Positions 1 to 9,268 of a stretch of DNA of 64,000 nucleotides are shown in pieces (position 1 is the first letter of the stretch; each line of letters starts with the position of its first letter). Origin of the DNA: Fimenecus sp963624605 (GTDB lineage: Bacteria > Bacillota > Clostridia > Oscillospirales > Acutalibacteraceae); NCBI GenBank assembly GCA_963624605.1, contig CAVFQD010000003.1, positions 1 to 64,000 of the forward strand, written 5' to 3'. The notes under the pieces are model-generated. The model was not told the origin of the DNA, searched no databases, and was given only the letters and a program-made list of their open reading frames with translations. Position numbers and translations under genes: made by a program.

Positions 1-1
1 G

Positions 2-247
2 TGCGAAAAGGCTTCGTCCTTTGATATGTGGCAAACGACCTATTATCACACCGTTGACGGTGCAAAAGGCGTTTTGTCCTGGTACTCAGGCAGCGGTCTG
101 CGCCCGTATCTCGACGCATTGACGGACGGCGAACGGGCTGAATTCCTTGCCGAATTGGAAAACAACATCAACAGTCTCTACCCCGTCAGGGCAAACGGTA
201 AGCTGATACTTAAAATGCCGAGACTGTTCTTCACGGCAATAAAATAA
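2..247 (+). CDS. tam: trans-aconitate 2-methyltransferase, C-terminal part (5' truncated by window)
   Basis: Only the last ~81 codons are present, reading in frame from base 2; the gene begins outside the window. The segment with WQTTYYH, GSGLRPYL and the tail PRLFFTAIK resembles the C-terminal cap of trans-aconitate 2-methyltransferase (Tam), a SAM-dependent enzyme that esterifies trans-aconitate and so disposes of this aconitase inhibitor. The methyltransferase core (SAM-binding motif I) is not visible, so the call rests on the C-terminal signature alone. It is convergent with the polysaccharide operon and shares the hairpin at 287-326 as terminator. Confidence 0.75.
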   Translation, partial: CEKASSFDMWQTTYYHTVDGAKGVLSWYSGSGLRPYLDALTDGERAEFLAELENNINSLYPVRANGKLILKMPRLFFTAIK

Positions 248-286
248 AGCATAAAAAGGCAATATCTTTTTATATAATAATGCGTA

Positions 287-326
287 AACCCCCACAAATA
301 ATGCGTCGGCATTATCTGTGGGGGTT
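287..326. terminator. bidirectional intrinsic terminator
   Basis: A near-perfect stem runs from AACCCCCACA (287-296) to TGTGGGGGTT (317-326) with further pairing inside. T-rich DNA follows on the plus side. It lies between the convergent tam gene and the last gene of the minus-strand polysaccharide operon, so it probably ends both. Confidence 0.85.
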
Positions 327-343
327 CTTGATTTTCACCTATT

Positions 344-1528
344 TCAGTCCTTGCGCCAAACCATTTTGTTGACTATGCCCGTATAGGACTGAATGATTTT
401 AACAACCTTTGTCGAAACATTTTTATCGGTATAATCGGGAACGGGAATACCGTAACAGCCGTTTTTGTTGAGCTCTACCGCAGTATCGACCGCCTGTAAG
501 AGCGATTTTTCGTCAATTCCCGCAAGCACGAAGCAAGCCTTGTCAAGAGCCTCGGGTCGTTCGGTTGAGGTTCTTATGCACACTGCGGGAAACGGAGAGC
601 CGACCGAGGTAAAGAAGCTTGATTCCTCGGGTAGCGTTCCCGAATCCGATACAACCGCAAATGCGTTCATTTGCAGGCAGTTGTAATCGTGGAAGCCGAG
701 CGGCTCGTGTTTGATAACTCTTTTGTCAAGCTCAAATCCGCTTTGTTCAAGTCTTTTTGCCGAACGGGGATGACAAGAATAGAGTATCGGCATATCGTAC
801 TTTTGAGCCATTTTATTTATAGCGTTGAACAGCGAAAGAAAATTCTTTTCAGTGTCGATATTTTCCTCTCTGTGAGCAGACAAGAGAATATATTTACCCT
901 TTTGAAGCCCGAGCCTTTTATGAATATCCGAAGCCTTTATTTTTTCAAGGTTTTCGCTCAGTACCTCCGCCATAGGCGAGCCCGTAACATAGGTTCTCTC
1001 CTTGGGAAGTCCGCAGTCCGCAAGGTATCTTCTTGCGTGCTCGGAATAAGCCATATTGACATCGGAAATTATATCGACAATTCTCCTGTTTGTCTCCTCC
1101 GGCAAGCACTCGTCTTTACAACGATTTCCCGCTTCCATATGGAAAATCGGAATATGAAGCCTTTTAGCGCCGATTACCGAAAGGCAGGAGTTTGTGTCGC
1201 CGAGAACAAGCACCGCGTCGGGTTTTATCTGTGCCATAAGTTCATAAGACGAAGCTATGATATTGCCCATAGTTTCGCCGAGATTTTGACCTACGGCATT
1301 GAGGTAAACATCGGGGTCGGCAAGTCCCAAATCCTTAAAGAATATACCGTTGAGGTTGTAATCATAGTTCTGTCCTGTGTGAGCCAAAAGGCAATCAAAA
1401 CATTTACGGCATTTATTGATAACCGCCGCAAGTCTTATTATTTCGGGGCGTGTACCGACAATTATCAGGAGCTTTAATTTGCCGTTGTACTTAAATTTAA
1501 CATCGCTGTAATCAGTTTTAATTTCCAT
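344..1528 (-). CDS. capG: UDP-N-acetylglucosamine 2-epimerase family, CapG/FnlC-like
   Basis: This is a 394-residue non-hydrolysing UDP-GlcNAc 2-epimerase family protein with VGTRPEIIRLA near residue 24 and a GDTNS segment in the first domain. Because CapE- and CapF-like genes lie just upstream in the same operon, the likely reaction is the last step to UDP-N-acetyl-L-fucosamine (C2 epimerisation of UDP-L-PneNAc), as in Staphylococcus aureus CapG. An in-frame GTG at 1537 lies almost inside the AAGGG ribosome-binding site. ATG at 1528 sits eight bases after AAGGG and is preferred. It is the last gene of the operon, ending 18 bp before the terminator stem. A plain WecB-type enzyme (to ManNAc) is the alternative. 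Confidence 0.85.
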   Translation of the reverse strand: MEIKTDYSDVKFKYNGKLKLLIIVGTRPEIIRLAAVINKCRKCFDCLLAHTGQNYDYNLNGIFFKDLGLADPDVYLNAVGQNLGETMGNIIASSYELMAQIKPDAVLVLGDTNSCLSVIGAKRLHIPIFHMEAGNRCKDECLPEETNRRIVDIISDVNMAYSEHARRYLADCGLPKERTYVTGSPMAEVLSENLEKIKASDIHKRLGLQKGKYILLSAHREENIDTEKNFLSLFNAINKMAQKYDMPILYSCHPRSAKRLEQSGFELDKRVIKHEPLGFHDYNCLQMNAFAVVSDSGTLPEESSFFTSVGSPFPAVCIRTSTERPEALDKACFVLAGIDEKSLLQAVDTAVELNKNGCYGIPVPDYTDKNVSTKVVKIIQSYTGIVNKMVWRKD

Positions 1529-1539
1529 TTTTATCACCC

Positions 1540-2085
1540 TTAAAAATATATTCCCTTTGAATTGCCCTTGTAACCGTAATATTCCTTGAGCTTTTTATCC
1601 TTTTCCTCGCCCCTTAGATTTCCCAAATGCAGGGACTCCTTTTTTATCTTTTCAAAATAATCATCGGCACTTTTTATTACCCGTGCAGGTACTCCGACCG
1701 CAACGGAATTGTCGGGTATATCCCTTGAGACCACCGCACCTGCGCCTATTATCACATTATTGCCTATATTGACTCCCGGCAGGATTATAACATTGTTTCC
1801 GATATACACATCGTTGCCGACGGTTATCGGCTTCGTAATTTCCAAATCGGGTTCCCTGCTTCTAAAAAGAAGCGTCCCACCGTCATGTGTCAGGAACTTG
1901 ACCCCATCGGTGATATGCACATTGTTGCCCAGTGTAATAATCCACGGCTCAGTGCTCCAACCGACCTTACCGTATATATGAAGAGCACCGTTGACATTTA
2001 CGCCTATTTTTTTCGCGTATTTAACAGGCTTAAACGTACCGACCGTCTTACGGTAAACAATTCGGTAAAAAGTCTTGAAATTCAT
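1540..2085 (-). CDS. CatB-type hexapeptide-repeat O-acetyltransferase
   Basis: This 181-residue left-handed beta-helix acyltransferase has isoleucine-rich hexapeptide repeats from about residue 65 to 140 (for example IGNNVIILPG and IGAGAVV), followed by the typical VGVPARVI coil ending. A THDGG segment carries the histidine usually needed for catalysis in this family. It probably transfers acetyl from acetyl-CoA to a hydroxyl of a sugar in the repeat unit. The start follows AAAGGA at good spacing. It lies between capF and capG in one transcription unit, as expected for a polysaccharide-decorating enzyme. The acceptor sugar cannot be read from the sequence. Confidence 0.85.
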   Translation of the reverse strand: MNFKTFYRIVYRKTVGTFKPVKYAKKIGVNVNGALHIYGKVGWSTEPWIITLGNNVHITDGVKFLTHDGGTLLFRSREPDLEITKPITVGNDVYIGNNVIILPGVNIGNNVIIGAGAVVSRDIPDNSVAVGVPARVIKSADDYFEKIKKESLHLGNLRGEEKDKKLKEYYGYKGNSKGIYF

Positions 2086-2121
2086 ATTAAAATCCTTTCT
2101 CGCAGCTTTGAAAAGGTAAGC

Positions 2122-3267
2122 TTATACCTCTTCAAAAAATGTATCGGGTTTATCAGGATTGAAGCACTCGTTACACCACATAACCGTAACCATATCGGTA
2201 TCACCGAGATTTTCTATGTTATGGGTATAGCCTGTCGGTATATCGACAACCTCAAGCTTTTCGCCTGATACAAAGTATTCGTAAACCTTTTCTTCTCCGA
2301 GCTTGCGGAAGCGGATAACTCCCCTGCCGCTGACGACAAGGAACTTCTCATTCTTTGTATGATGCCAATGCTGACCCTTGACTATCCCCGGCTTTGAAAT
2401 ATTGACAGATACCTGACCTCTGTCGTCAGTCCTTAATATTTCGGTAAATGAGCCTCGGTTATCAATGTTCATTTTAAGCGGATATGAAAAGCCGTCGGTC
2501 GGAAGATATGAGAGATATGTTGAATAAAGCTTCTTTGAAAGACTGCCGTCCGTCATATCGGGAACACTCTTGTCCTCACGCGAAGCCTTAAAGGAATATA
2601 TAAGGTCAACAATTTCGCCGAGGGTCGTGCTGTGCTCCACGGAAACCTTACAAAACCTTCCGTCTCTCGTCTCGTTCCCGCAAAGCGCATTGATAAGCTC
2701 GTTTACAACGTCGTCAATATATACAAGCGTCATTTTATGGCTTCTGTCGCTGACGCTTATAGGTAATCCGTTTGCTATATTATTGCAAAATGTGGCGACG
2801 GCACTGTTGTAATTCGGTCTGCACCATTTTCCGAAAACATTGGGGAAACGGTAAACAAGCACCCTTGCACCCGTCTTATTTGAATAGTCAAAGAACAGAT
2901 CCTCGCCCGCCTTTTTGCTCCTGCCGTAAGGGTTGTCAAGCTCAGCCTGAGTTGAAGAGGAAAGCATTACGGGGCAGGTGTTTTTATGCCTGCGAAGCTC
3001 GTCGAGAAGCTCGGAAGCAAAGCCGAAATTACCCGACATAAACTCGCCTTCATTTTCGGGTCTGTTCACCCCTGCAAGGTTAAACACAAAATCGCAGTCA
3101 CTGCAATATTCCGAAAGCAAAGTCTTGTCGGTATCGATGTCATATTTATAAATTTCAATTTCCTCGGTCAAGGGATAGGTCTTATCCTTGCCGCTTTTGA
3201 TGTTCTCAAGCTCGGCTGTAAGGTTTTTACCCACAAAGCCGTTCGCACCCGTAACAAGAATTTTCAT
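2122..3267 (-). CDS. capF: CapF/FnlB-like bifunctional reductase-epimerase
   Basis: This 381-residue protein has an N-terminal Rossmann extended-SDR domain (TGANGFVGKN at residue 6; YGRSKKAGED as the YxxxK pair) and a C-terminal cupin from about residue 262 with GQHWHHTKNEKF and a metal-type histidine set. That two-domain layout is diagnostic of CapF: the cupin part epimerises at C3 and the SDR part reduces the 4-keto sugar with NADPH, giving UDP-N-acetyl-L-talosamine-type product in S. aureus. The start abuts the capE stop without a gap, and its ribosome-binding site GGAGA lies inside the end of capE, which suggests translational coupling. Confidence 0.92.
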   Translation of the reverse strand: MKILVTGANGFVGKNLTAELENIKSGKDKTYPLTEEIEIYKYDIDTDKTLLSEYCSDCDFVFNLAGVNRPENEGEFMSGNFGFASELLDELRRHKNTCPVMLSSSTQAELDNPYGRSKKAGEDLFFDYSNKTGARVLVYRFPNVFGKWCRPNYNSAVATFCNNIANGLPISVSDRSHKMTLVYIDDVVNELINALCGNETRDGRFCKVSVEHSTTLGEIVDLIYSFKASREDKSVPDMTDGSLSKKLYSTYLSYLPTDGFSYPLKMNIDNRGSFTEILRTDDRGQVSVNISKPGIVKGQHWHHTKNEKFLVVSGRGVIRFRKLGEEKVYEYFVSGEKLEVVDIPTGYTHNIENLGDTDMVTVMWCNECFNPDKPDTFFEEV

Positions 3268-4305
3268 TTATCTCTCCGTCTTTTCAAGCTCTTCCCTGAT
3301 GTATGAAAGGGACAGCAATTTTTCCTTTACCTGCTCTACGGTGAGCAATTCGGTGTTGTTTGAGTTAAACTCGGTCAAGGGATTGCGCTCCCTATCGCCG
3401 TCGCTGAAATACTTGTCGTAATTGAGCGAGCGCTTATCGCATGGCACGCGGTAAAACTCGCCCATATCGGTTGCGTGAGCACATTCCTCATTTGTGAGAA
3501 GCGTCTCAAACATCTTTTCACCGTGACGAATTCCGATGACCTTGATTTCGGTGTCGGGGCAGAAAAGCTCCTTTACAGCCTGTGCGAGTACGCCGATAGT
3601 ACACGCAGGCGCTTTCTGAACAAGTATATCGCCCGAAACTCCGTGTTCAAACGCGAACAGAACAAGGTCCACAGCCTCGTCAAGAGACATAATAAATCTT
3701 GTCATTTCGGGCTCGGTTATCGTTATCGGCTTGCCCTCTTTTATTTGGTCTATCCAAAGCGGAATTACGGAGCCTCTCGAGCACATAACATTACCGTAGC
3801 GTGTACAGCATATCTTTGTCTTTTCGGGACTTACGGTTCTTGACTTTGCGACGATTACCTTTTCCATCATAGCCTTTGACGTACCCATGGCATTTACGGG
3901 ATAAGCCGCCTTGTCCGTAGAAAGGCAGATAACGCTGCGCACACCCTCGTCAATAGCTGCGGTAAGCACATTGTCAGTTCCTATTACATTTGTTTTGACT
4001 GCCTCAAGAGGGAAAAATTCACAGGACGGAACCTGCTTTAATGCTGCTGCGTGGAAGATATAATCAACACCGTGCATAGCGTTTTTAACGGACGCCAGAT
4101 CCCTTACATCACCGATAAAAAACTTTATCTTATCGCTGACCTCGGGCATTTTCGCCTGAAACTCATGGCGCATATCGTCCTGCTTTTTCTCATCTCTCGA
4201 AAAAATGCGTATCTCACCGATATCGGTCTGTAAAAATCTGTTAAGCACTGCGTTGCCGAACGAGCCCGTGCCGCCCGTAATCATAAGCGTTTTTCCTGAA
4301 AACAT
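3268..4305 (-). CDS. capE: CapE/FnlA-like UDP-GlcNAc 4,6-dehydratase (5-inverting)
   Basis: This 345-residue short-chain dehydrogenase has TGGTGSFG at residue 9 and the sequence STDKAAYPVNAMGTSKAMMEK-like region near residue 130, where the usual catalytic tyrosine is replaced by methionine in MxxxK. That replacement marks the FlaA1/CapE inverting dehydratases. It would convert UDP-GlcNAc to the 4-keto-6-deoxy-L-arabino sugar, the first step to UDP-L-FucNAc. CapF- and CapG-like genes follow, so the whole pathway is encoded within 4 kb. PseB (pseudaminic acid route) is a close relative, but no other pse genes are present here. Confidence 0.92.
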   Translation of the reverse strand: MFSGKTLMITGGTGSFGNAVLNRFLQTDIGEIRIFSRDEKKQDDMRHEFQAKMPEVSDKIKFFIGDVRDLASVKNAMHGVDYIFHAAALKQVPSCEFFPLEAVKTNVIGTDNVLTAAIDEGVRSVICLSTDKAAYPVNAMGTSKAMMEKVIVAKSRTVSPEKTKICCTRYGNVMCSRGSVIPLWIDQIKEGKPITITEPEMTRFIMSLDEAVDLVLFAFEHGVSGDILVQKAPACTIGVLAQAVKELFCPDTEIKVIGIRHGEKMFETLLTNEECAHATDMGEFYRVPCDKRSLNYDKYFSDGDRERNPLTEFNSNNTELLTVEQVKEKLLSLSYIREELEKTER

Positions 4306-4307
4306 AG

Positions 4308-5630
4308 TTATTCACTCTCTTCGTAATTATTGATGTTTATTATTGAATTGCCGACGCCCGCATCCTGTTTACCGCTTGGGTAGGTCTGGCAGGCAAGGGC
4401 TATAAGGAAATATAAAAGCTCCGTTGACAGTCCGCCCTGTGTAAACAAGAAGGTGCAATACAGAATTATCGGTATCATCATATCGTTTTTAAACGGATTT
4501 TTCTGCGCTTTTACAAACATTACCGCAATAAGGTAGATGAAGAATATCAAACCTACAACTCCAAGCTCCACAACCATCTCTACAAAAATGCTGTGCGCCG
4601 TCAGCATGCCGGAATCCAAGGCGTAGGTCGCAAGGTTGTTGCAGCCCAAGCCGAACAGCAGCACCTTGATGTCGCTTGAAACAAGGTTCATATAATACGA
4701 CCAAAGCTCAAGTCTTGAGGAATCGTAAAATTGACCGCGGCTTTCAATCATAGGTCTGTAAATCATTACAATATATAAAATTACGGCTATGGGAATGAGC
4801 GCAAACATAATTGCAAAGAATATAATTTCATTCTTAATAAATTTCTTGCTTACATTAAACAGTATATAGAAGAAAACTATACACATTCCTATCAAAACCG
4901 AGCGTGTTCCCGAGCCGATGGCAAAATATACAAATATAACAGACAGTATCAACATAGTAACGGCTTTGATTTTTTTCTGCTTAAAGAGTATGGCCGTAAA
5001 GCACCACGCAAGGAGCATACAGAAGCCGAAATTCCACGGAGAAGAGAAGCCTGACAGACGCTGTGCATATTCGCTTGTTCCGCCAATCTCGAGCGCCAAA
5101 TCCTTAAACAGCGTGGAAAACACTGCAGCTATGAGCGAGCTTGTTATAAACGCCGTCGCAATAGCGAAATTTAGATTATCGTCCTTTTTGCTGTGAGACA
5201 GTATATAGGCAAAAAGTATGAAAGTACAGGTTACAAGAGGATTGATAAAGCTGCCGAAATTAGACATACCGCTCATCATATTCATGGCCGTAAATATCCC
5301 GAACGGTAAAAAGAACAACAGGAAATTAGCCGGCTTGAGCATCTTGTGAGAAAACGCTTTAACTATAAAGATTATAACGACAAACGGCAATACGGTACGG
5401 GAATTGTCGGACAGTCTGACTATCTTGTCCAACGGGAAAAGTAACGAAATCAATATCGGAATTTTATCGGAGGGCATTGCAAAAGAAACCAAAATAACAA
5501 GCGCAAACGACGCTGTTCTTAAGGTGTAATTGCCCGAATTCATAAAGTAAATCGAAGCCATAAGTGTTGCGTAAACTATCACTACGGCGGCAAATATGAG
5601 CTTATTCTGTTTTCGCTTTTTAAGATTCAT
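4308..5630 (-). CDS. O-antigen/capsule polymerase-like membrane protein (Wzy)
   Basis: This 440-residue protein is dominated by about eleven hydrophobic segments, with one larger extracytoplasmic loop near residues 290-340 containing YRPMIESRGQFYDSS and SRLELW. That pattern fits the Wzy/O-antigen ligase superfamily, which joins lipid-linked repeat units outside the membrane. Such proteins share little sequence, so the call rests on topology and on the neighbours: a flippase immediately upstream and glycosyltransferases in the same operon. The start has GGGAAT seven to nine bases upstream. It ends two bases before capE begins. Confidence 0.8.
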   Translation of the reverse strand: MNLKKRKQNKLIFAAVVIVYATLMASIYFMNSGNYTLRTASFALVILVSFAMPSDKIPILISLLFPLDKIVRLSDNSRTVLPFVVIIFIVKAFSHKMLKPANFLLFFLPFGIFTAMNMMSGMSNFGSFINPLVTCTFILFAYILSHSKKDDNLNFAIATAFITSSLIAAVFSTLFKDLALEIGGTSEYAQRLSGFSSPWNFGFCMLLAWCFTAILFKQKKIKAVTMLILSVIFVYFAIGSGTRSVLIGMCIVFFYILFNVSKKFIKNEIIFFAIMFALIPIAVILYIVMIYRPMIESRGQFYDSSRLELWSYYMNLVSSDIKVLLFGLGCNNLATYALDSGMLTAHSIFVEMVVELGVVGLIFFIYLIAVMFVKAQKNPFKNDMMIPIILYCTFLFTQGGLSTELLYFLIALACQTYPSGKQDAGVGNSIININNYEESE

Positions 5631-5631
5631 A

Positions 5632-6888
5632 CTAAATTCCCTGTGAGTTGATTTTTTGTAATTCTTTTTTACGGTATATCATATAAGATACCGCATATTG
5701 AAGCAAATTGTAGGTTGCCGAAATGACCGTTGCGGTAACCAAGCCCCTTATCTCAAATTTAGGAATAAGGATAACAGAGACAACAATATTAACAACAGAG
5801 GTTATTGCGGAGTTTTTAACAACCGTGTTACCCTCTCGCCTTGCGACAAAGAAGCGGTTGAAATAGAGCGTCATACCGTCGAACAGATATGCAATTCCGA
5901 GTACGACAAGATAGTCGTAAGCAAGCTCATAATCCTTTGAGAAGAAAAGGAAGAACAGCGGCTTACCGCAGATAAGGAACAGACCGTATATCATTGCGTT
6001 GAGCACGCACATAAACACCATATCTGATTTTTTGATAAATCTCTGCTTTACATTATCCCTGAATTTTACAACGGTCATTGCCGAGGAAATGAGGGTAAAG
6101 CACCTTGCAAAGCTTAACGCCAGAGAATAGTAGCCGTATTCGGCAAAGCCGTACTGCGAGCCGCATATCAACGCTATCAGATTGGAAGCGCTTGTCGTGA
6201 TAATTGAGGAGAAATACATCTGAATACCGTTGTGCTTTATCTCACTGCTCAATATTCCGAAGGCTTCTTTATCGGTAGTGTACCTCATTCTTGTAAGTAT
6301 CGGTATAAGCGTTACCGCATTCGACGCGATAAACACGCCTATACACCAAGTAAACGGAAGCTCGCTGAACATCCTGTTGCCGACAAATATACCCACGAGC
6401 ACAATGAGACTCTGCATAAGGGTAAACACGGCGTAGCGATTGGTTTTTCCCGCGCCCTGATAGACCTGAACAAACAAATTTCTGAAGGCAAAGACAATAA
6501 TGAACGGAAACACCGCCTTGACTCTGCCGAGGCTGTCAAACTTACCCGTAAGTGAAAACACAAACAGACCGAGTGAGACAATAACGGACAAAACAGCCGT
6601 TACATAAAAGCCTGCCGTCAGGACCTTATGCTTTTCATCGGTATTGTCCTTTGCTATAAGTCTGCTGCAACAAAACGGTATTCCGAAAGCAAAAAAAGTG
6701 GGTACTGTCAAAAGGAAATTTGTAGCGTACTTATACTCGCCGTAGCCAGTGGGGTCTGCAAATCTGGTAAAGAAAAGATTTATCAAAAACGCCAGCAGAA
6801 AGCTTACCAACTGCGAGCAGGTGTAAATGTATATTTTAATTTTTTCCGAAGTGAAAAAGAATTTGAGCTTTTGCGATAATTTCTTCAT
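5632..6888 (-). CDS. Polysaccharide flippase (Wzx, MOP superfamily)
   Basis: The 418-residue protein has about twelve membrane segments. It starts with a basic cytoplasmic stretch (KKLSQKLKFFFTSEKIKIY) and a first helix containing SQLVSFLLAF, typical of Wzx/RfbX flippases of the MOP exporter superfamily. It would move undecaprenyl-diphosphate-linked repeat units across the membrane for Wzy. AAGGAA precedes the ATG. It is tightly linked to the downstream polymerase gene (1-bp gap). Tyrosine and phenylalanine enrichment and the charged C-terminus (YRKKELQKINSQG) are usual for the family. Confidence 0.88.
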   Translation of the reverse strand: MKKLSQKLKFFFTSEKIKIYIYTCSQLVSFLLAFLINLFFTRFADPTGYGEYKYATNFLLTVPTFFAFGIPFCCSRLIAKDNTDEKHKVLTAGFYVTAVLSVIVSLGLFVFSLTGKFDSLGRVKAVFPFIIVFAFRNLFVQVYQGAGKTNRYAVFTLMQSLIVLVGIFVGNRMFSELPFTWCIGVFIASNAVTLIPILTRMRYTTDKEAFGILSSEIKHNGIQMYFSSIITTSASNLIALICGSQYGFAEYGYYSLALSFARCFTLISSAMTVVKFRDNVKQRFIKKSDMVFMCVLNAMIYGLFLICGKPLFFLFFSKDYELAYDYLVVLGIAYLFDGMTLYFNRFFVARREGNTVVKNSAITSVVNIVVSVILIPKFEIRGLVTATVISATYNLLQYAVSYMIYRKKELQKINSQGI

Positions 6889-6897
6889 ATATATTCC

Positions 6898-8058
6898 TTA
6901 TATCCGTACTTTATCCATTAAGGCGTTCATGCTGTCTATGTACACCGTATATTCAAACTGCTCCTGTGCCGTCCGCCTTGCATTTTGCCGCATTTCGGGA
7001 AGCGTCTCACGGGAGGCGATAATCTTATCGAGAACCTCTTTTACGGATTTATGCGTACCGTCGTTGAGTAAAAAGCCGTTGACCCCGTTTTTCAAATACA
7101 GACCTATATCGCCCGTAGCATTTGCAATTACCGGAGTTCCCGCAGCCAGGCTCTCCGCAAGCTTTGTGGGAAAGCCGGCATGGGACGAGCGCCTGTCAGG
7201 TCTTACAAAAATCGAAAAATCAGCCTCGCAATACCTTTGGAGCATCTCCTTTTGCGGAATTTTCCCAACAATCTTCACCGTATCCGACAGCGAGTTTAAC
7301 AATGCACTGTCGTTTCCTATATTTTCAAGCACCGTCTGCCTGTCAGAGCCGAATATTGTGTACTCAAACGGACTGTCACTGCCGTATTCCGAAAGGGCAA
7401 GCATAATTTCACGGAAGGTTTCCTTATGCTGTTTGCCGACGGCGGTTCCTGCATGGATAAGCTTTATTTTTGAATTGTCAAGTCTTTCGCTGTAAGCAAA
7501 TTCGCCGCAGTCAATGACAGTCGGTATTCTAATAACCGGCTTTCCGCTCGATTTGAAATGCTCCTGCAAAAGCCTGCTTATAACAATGAAGGCGTCGGCG
7601 TTGAAAAACGACTTTTCAATGCAATTTGTGAAGCTTCTAAAGCGTATGTCAGCTCTGCCGAGCTTAAAGGAAGAGATATCGTACCACTCGCACGCCTCCA
7701 AAATCAAAGGCACACCCTTTTTGGTGCAAATATTCCTGACCGCGTCAAATCTGTCGTAAGCTCCGCCGCTTATCAACACAGCCCTCACACCGTCAGTCTC
7801 CAACATCTCGGTAAGAATTTTCATGCTGTTTTTCCTGTTGTAAAGATATCTTCCACCCTTTGAATTATCACCTGCAATACGGTAGGAAAAGCCGTCAAAA
7901 ACACCTGCGCGTTCGTTTTCCTTTGTGCAGTCGGCAATTATTTTAACATCGTATCCGCACTCTCTTAAAACACGGGAAAGGTTCAGCGCACGCTGAGAAT
8001 AAGCCTGCCCGTAAGGGAAAAATGAATTTGTAACAAAGATTACCGAACCGTTAGACAT
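6898..8058 (-). CDS. Glycosyltransferase family 4-like
   Basis: This 386-residue GT-B fold enzyme has an N-terminal FVTNSFFPYGQAYSQRALN segment and a C-terminal domain with KLIHAGTAVGKQH, FSIFVRPDRRSSHAGFPTK and the family-4 type EX7E-like region LAESLAAGTPVIA. It should transfer a sugar from a nucleotide donor to the lipid-linked oligosaccharide on the cytoplasmic side. Donor and linkage cannot be inferred. It lies in the capsule operon between another GT4 gene and the flippase. The ribosome-binding site before the ATG is weak. Confidence 0.85.
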   Translation of the reverse strand: MSNGSVIFVTNSFFPYGQAYSQRALNLSRVLRECGYDVKIIADCTKENERAGVFDGFSYRIAGDNSKGGRYLYNRKNSMKILTEMLETDGVRAVLISGGAYDRFDAVRNICTKKGVPLILEACEWYDISSFKLGRADIRFRSFTNCIEKSFFNADAFIVISRLLQEHFKSSGKPVIRIPTVIDCGEFAYSERLDNSKIKLIHAGTAVGKQHKETFREIMLALSEYGSDSPFEYTIFGSDRQTVLENIGNDSALLNSLSDTVKIVGKIPQKEMLQRYCEADFSIFVRPDRRSSHAGFPTKLAESLAAGTPVIANATGDIGLYLKNGVNGFLLNDGTHKSVKEVLDKIIASRETLPEMRQNARRTAQEQFEYTVYIDSMNALMDKVRI

Positions 8059-8069
8059 ATACCTATTAC

Positions 8070-9203
8070 TTAATCCTCCGAAAAAATCGCTTCGTATGTC
8101 AAGACAACATTTTTTATATCAAATTTCTTCCGTGCGATTTCCCTGTTTTGCCGACGGAGCTTAGCCTTTTCATCTTCCGAAAGGCTAAGCACGGAATTTA
8201 TCTTTTTCACCATTGTTTCAACATTTCTCGGCGGCACTATCGCACCGTCCGAGATTATATGTCTTACATCGCCGACATCCGTCGCAACGCACAGGCACTC
8301 ACAAGCCATAGCCTGAATAAGAGTGTTCGGCACTGCCTCGCCCGCAGAATGCAGAACATATACATCGCAAGCCGAAAACAACTCTTGCAGGTTGTCACTG
8401 CGCCCCAAAAGGAAAATATCTTTGCCGAGCGAAAGCCCCTTTTCCTTTATCAGGGCGGTAAGTCGCGCGTTGTTTTCGTCAATCCCCAGACCGCACATCA
8501 CACCGACCAAATCGCGGTGCTCTTTTTTAAGCTGTGCCAAAGAGGACACAAACAGCGGAACATCCTTTATCTTGCTGTCGCGCGCAACGGAGAGCAAAGC
8601 CTTGCTTTTTTCGTCTATTCCAAGCTGAGAAAAAACTTTTTTTCTGCTGTCGGGGTCGAATTTATAAATGGAAAGGTCGCAGCCGTTGTACACGGAAAGG
8701 GATTTTGTTTTGTCGTATCCGGCTTCCTCATGAGCCCTTCTTGCCACATCGCCGTTATATACTATTTTCTTTATAAGCCTGCTTTTGCTCTTTCTCGCAC
8801 AAATCCTATTGGCAACAAGCGTCTTTCTGCTGTTGTTAGTTTTGCTCAGGTCTGCGTGTCTTACAAACCATATCAGACCCGAAACCGAGGAGAAGCGTGC
8901 AATGTAATAACTGAGCAAATTTGAATAATACATCCAACTGCAAACCGTATCTGCGGCTTTCATCTCGCGCCTGACGGTACAAATGCCCTTGAGCGGATGA
9001 TGCAATATATCTACATCTACCAGTCTGCAACCCAATCCTCTCAGTTTGTCCTCATAATAATGATACAAGCCCAGGCTGACTACCGTATACTCGATATTCT
9101 CTTTGTCCGACTGATATTTTATCAGATTATATAATGAGGTTTCCGCTCCGCCCTTTGCCAAACCGGAAATTAAATGAGTGACCTTTATTGTCAGCACCCC
9201 CAC
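8070..9203 (-). CDS. Glycosyltransferase family 4 (RfaB/GT1-like)
   Basis: This is about 377 residues of GT-B glycosyltransferase: THLISGLAKGGAETSLYNL near the N-terminus is the classic GT4 opening, and LHSAGEAVPNTLIQAMACE with VATDVGDVRHII forms the C-terminal donor site. The start is uncertain. The GTG at 9203 has no upstream ribosome-binding site, while the GGGGGTG just after it could serve a later non-ATG start close to KVTHLISG. A 65-bp gap separates it from the gene upstream, the largest between glycosyltransferase genes of this operon. Confidence 0.83.
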   Translation of the reverse strand: MGVLTIKVTHLISGLAKGGAETSLYNLIKYQSDKENIEYTVVSLGLYHYYEDKLRGLGCRLVDVDILHHPLKGICTVRREMKAADTVCSWMYYSNLLSYYIARFSSVSGLIWFVRHADLSKTNNSRKTLVANRICARKSKSRLIKKIVYNGDVARRAHEEAGYDKTKSLSVYNGCDLSIYKFDPDSRKKVFSQLGIDEKSKALLSVARDSKIKDVPLFVSSLAQLKKEHRDLVGVMCGLGIDENNARLTALIKEKGLSLGKDIFLLGRSDNLQELFSACDVYVLHSAGEAVPNTLIQAMACECLCVATDVGDVRHIISDGAIVPPRNVETMVKKINSVLSLSEDEKAKLRRQNREIARKKFDIKNVVLTYEAIFSED

Positions 9204-9268
9204 AAATGCGAATGAAAATCATAATAGAATATTATACTTTGTTTTTTTAGCATCGTCAATAAATGCAT

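Noticed and set aside
287..326. Possible small RNA between the tam and capG genes
   Set aside because: The hairpin is explained as a shared terminator; no promoter lies close by.
671..1477. 268-codon open frame on the plus strand
   Set aside because: It lies wholly opposite capG, has no ribosome-binding site and shows no recognisable motif; it is a frame shadow.
8148..8924. 258-codon open frame on the plus strand
   Set aside because: Antisense to a GT4 gene with clear motifs.
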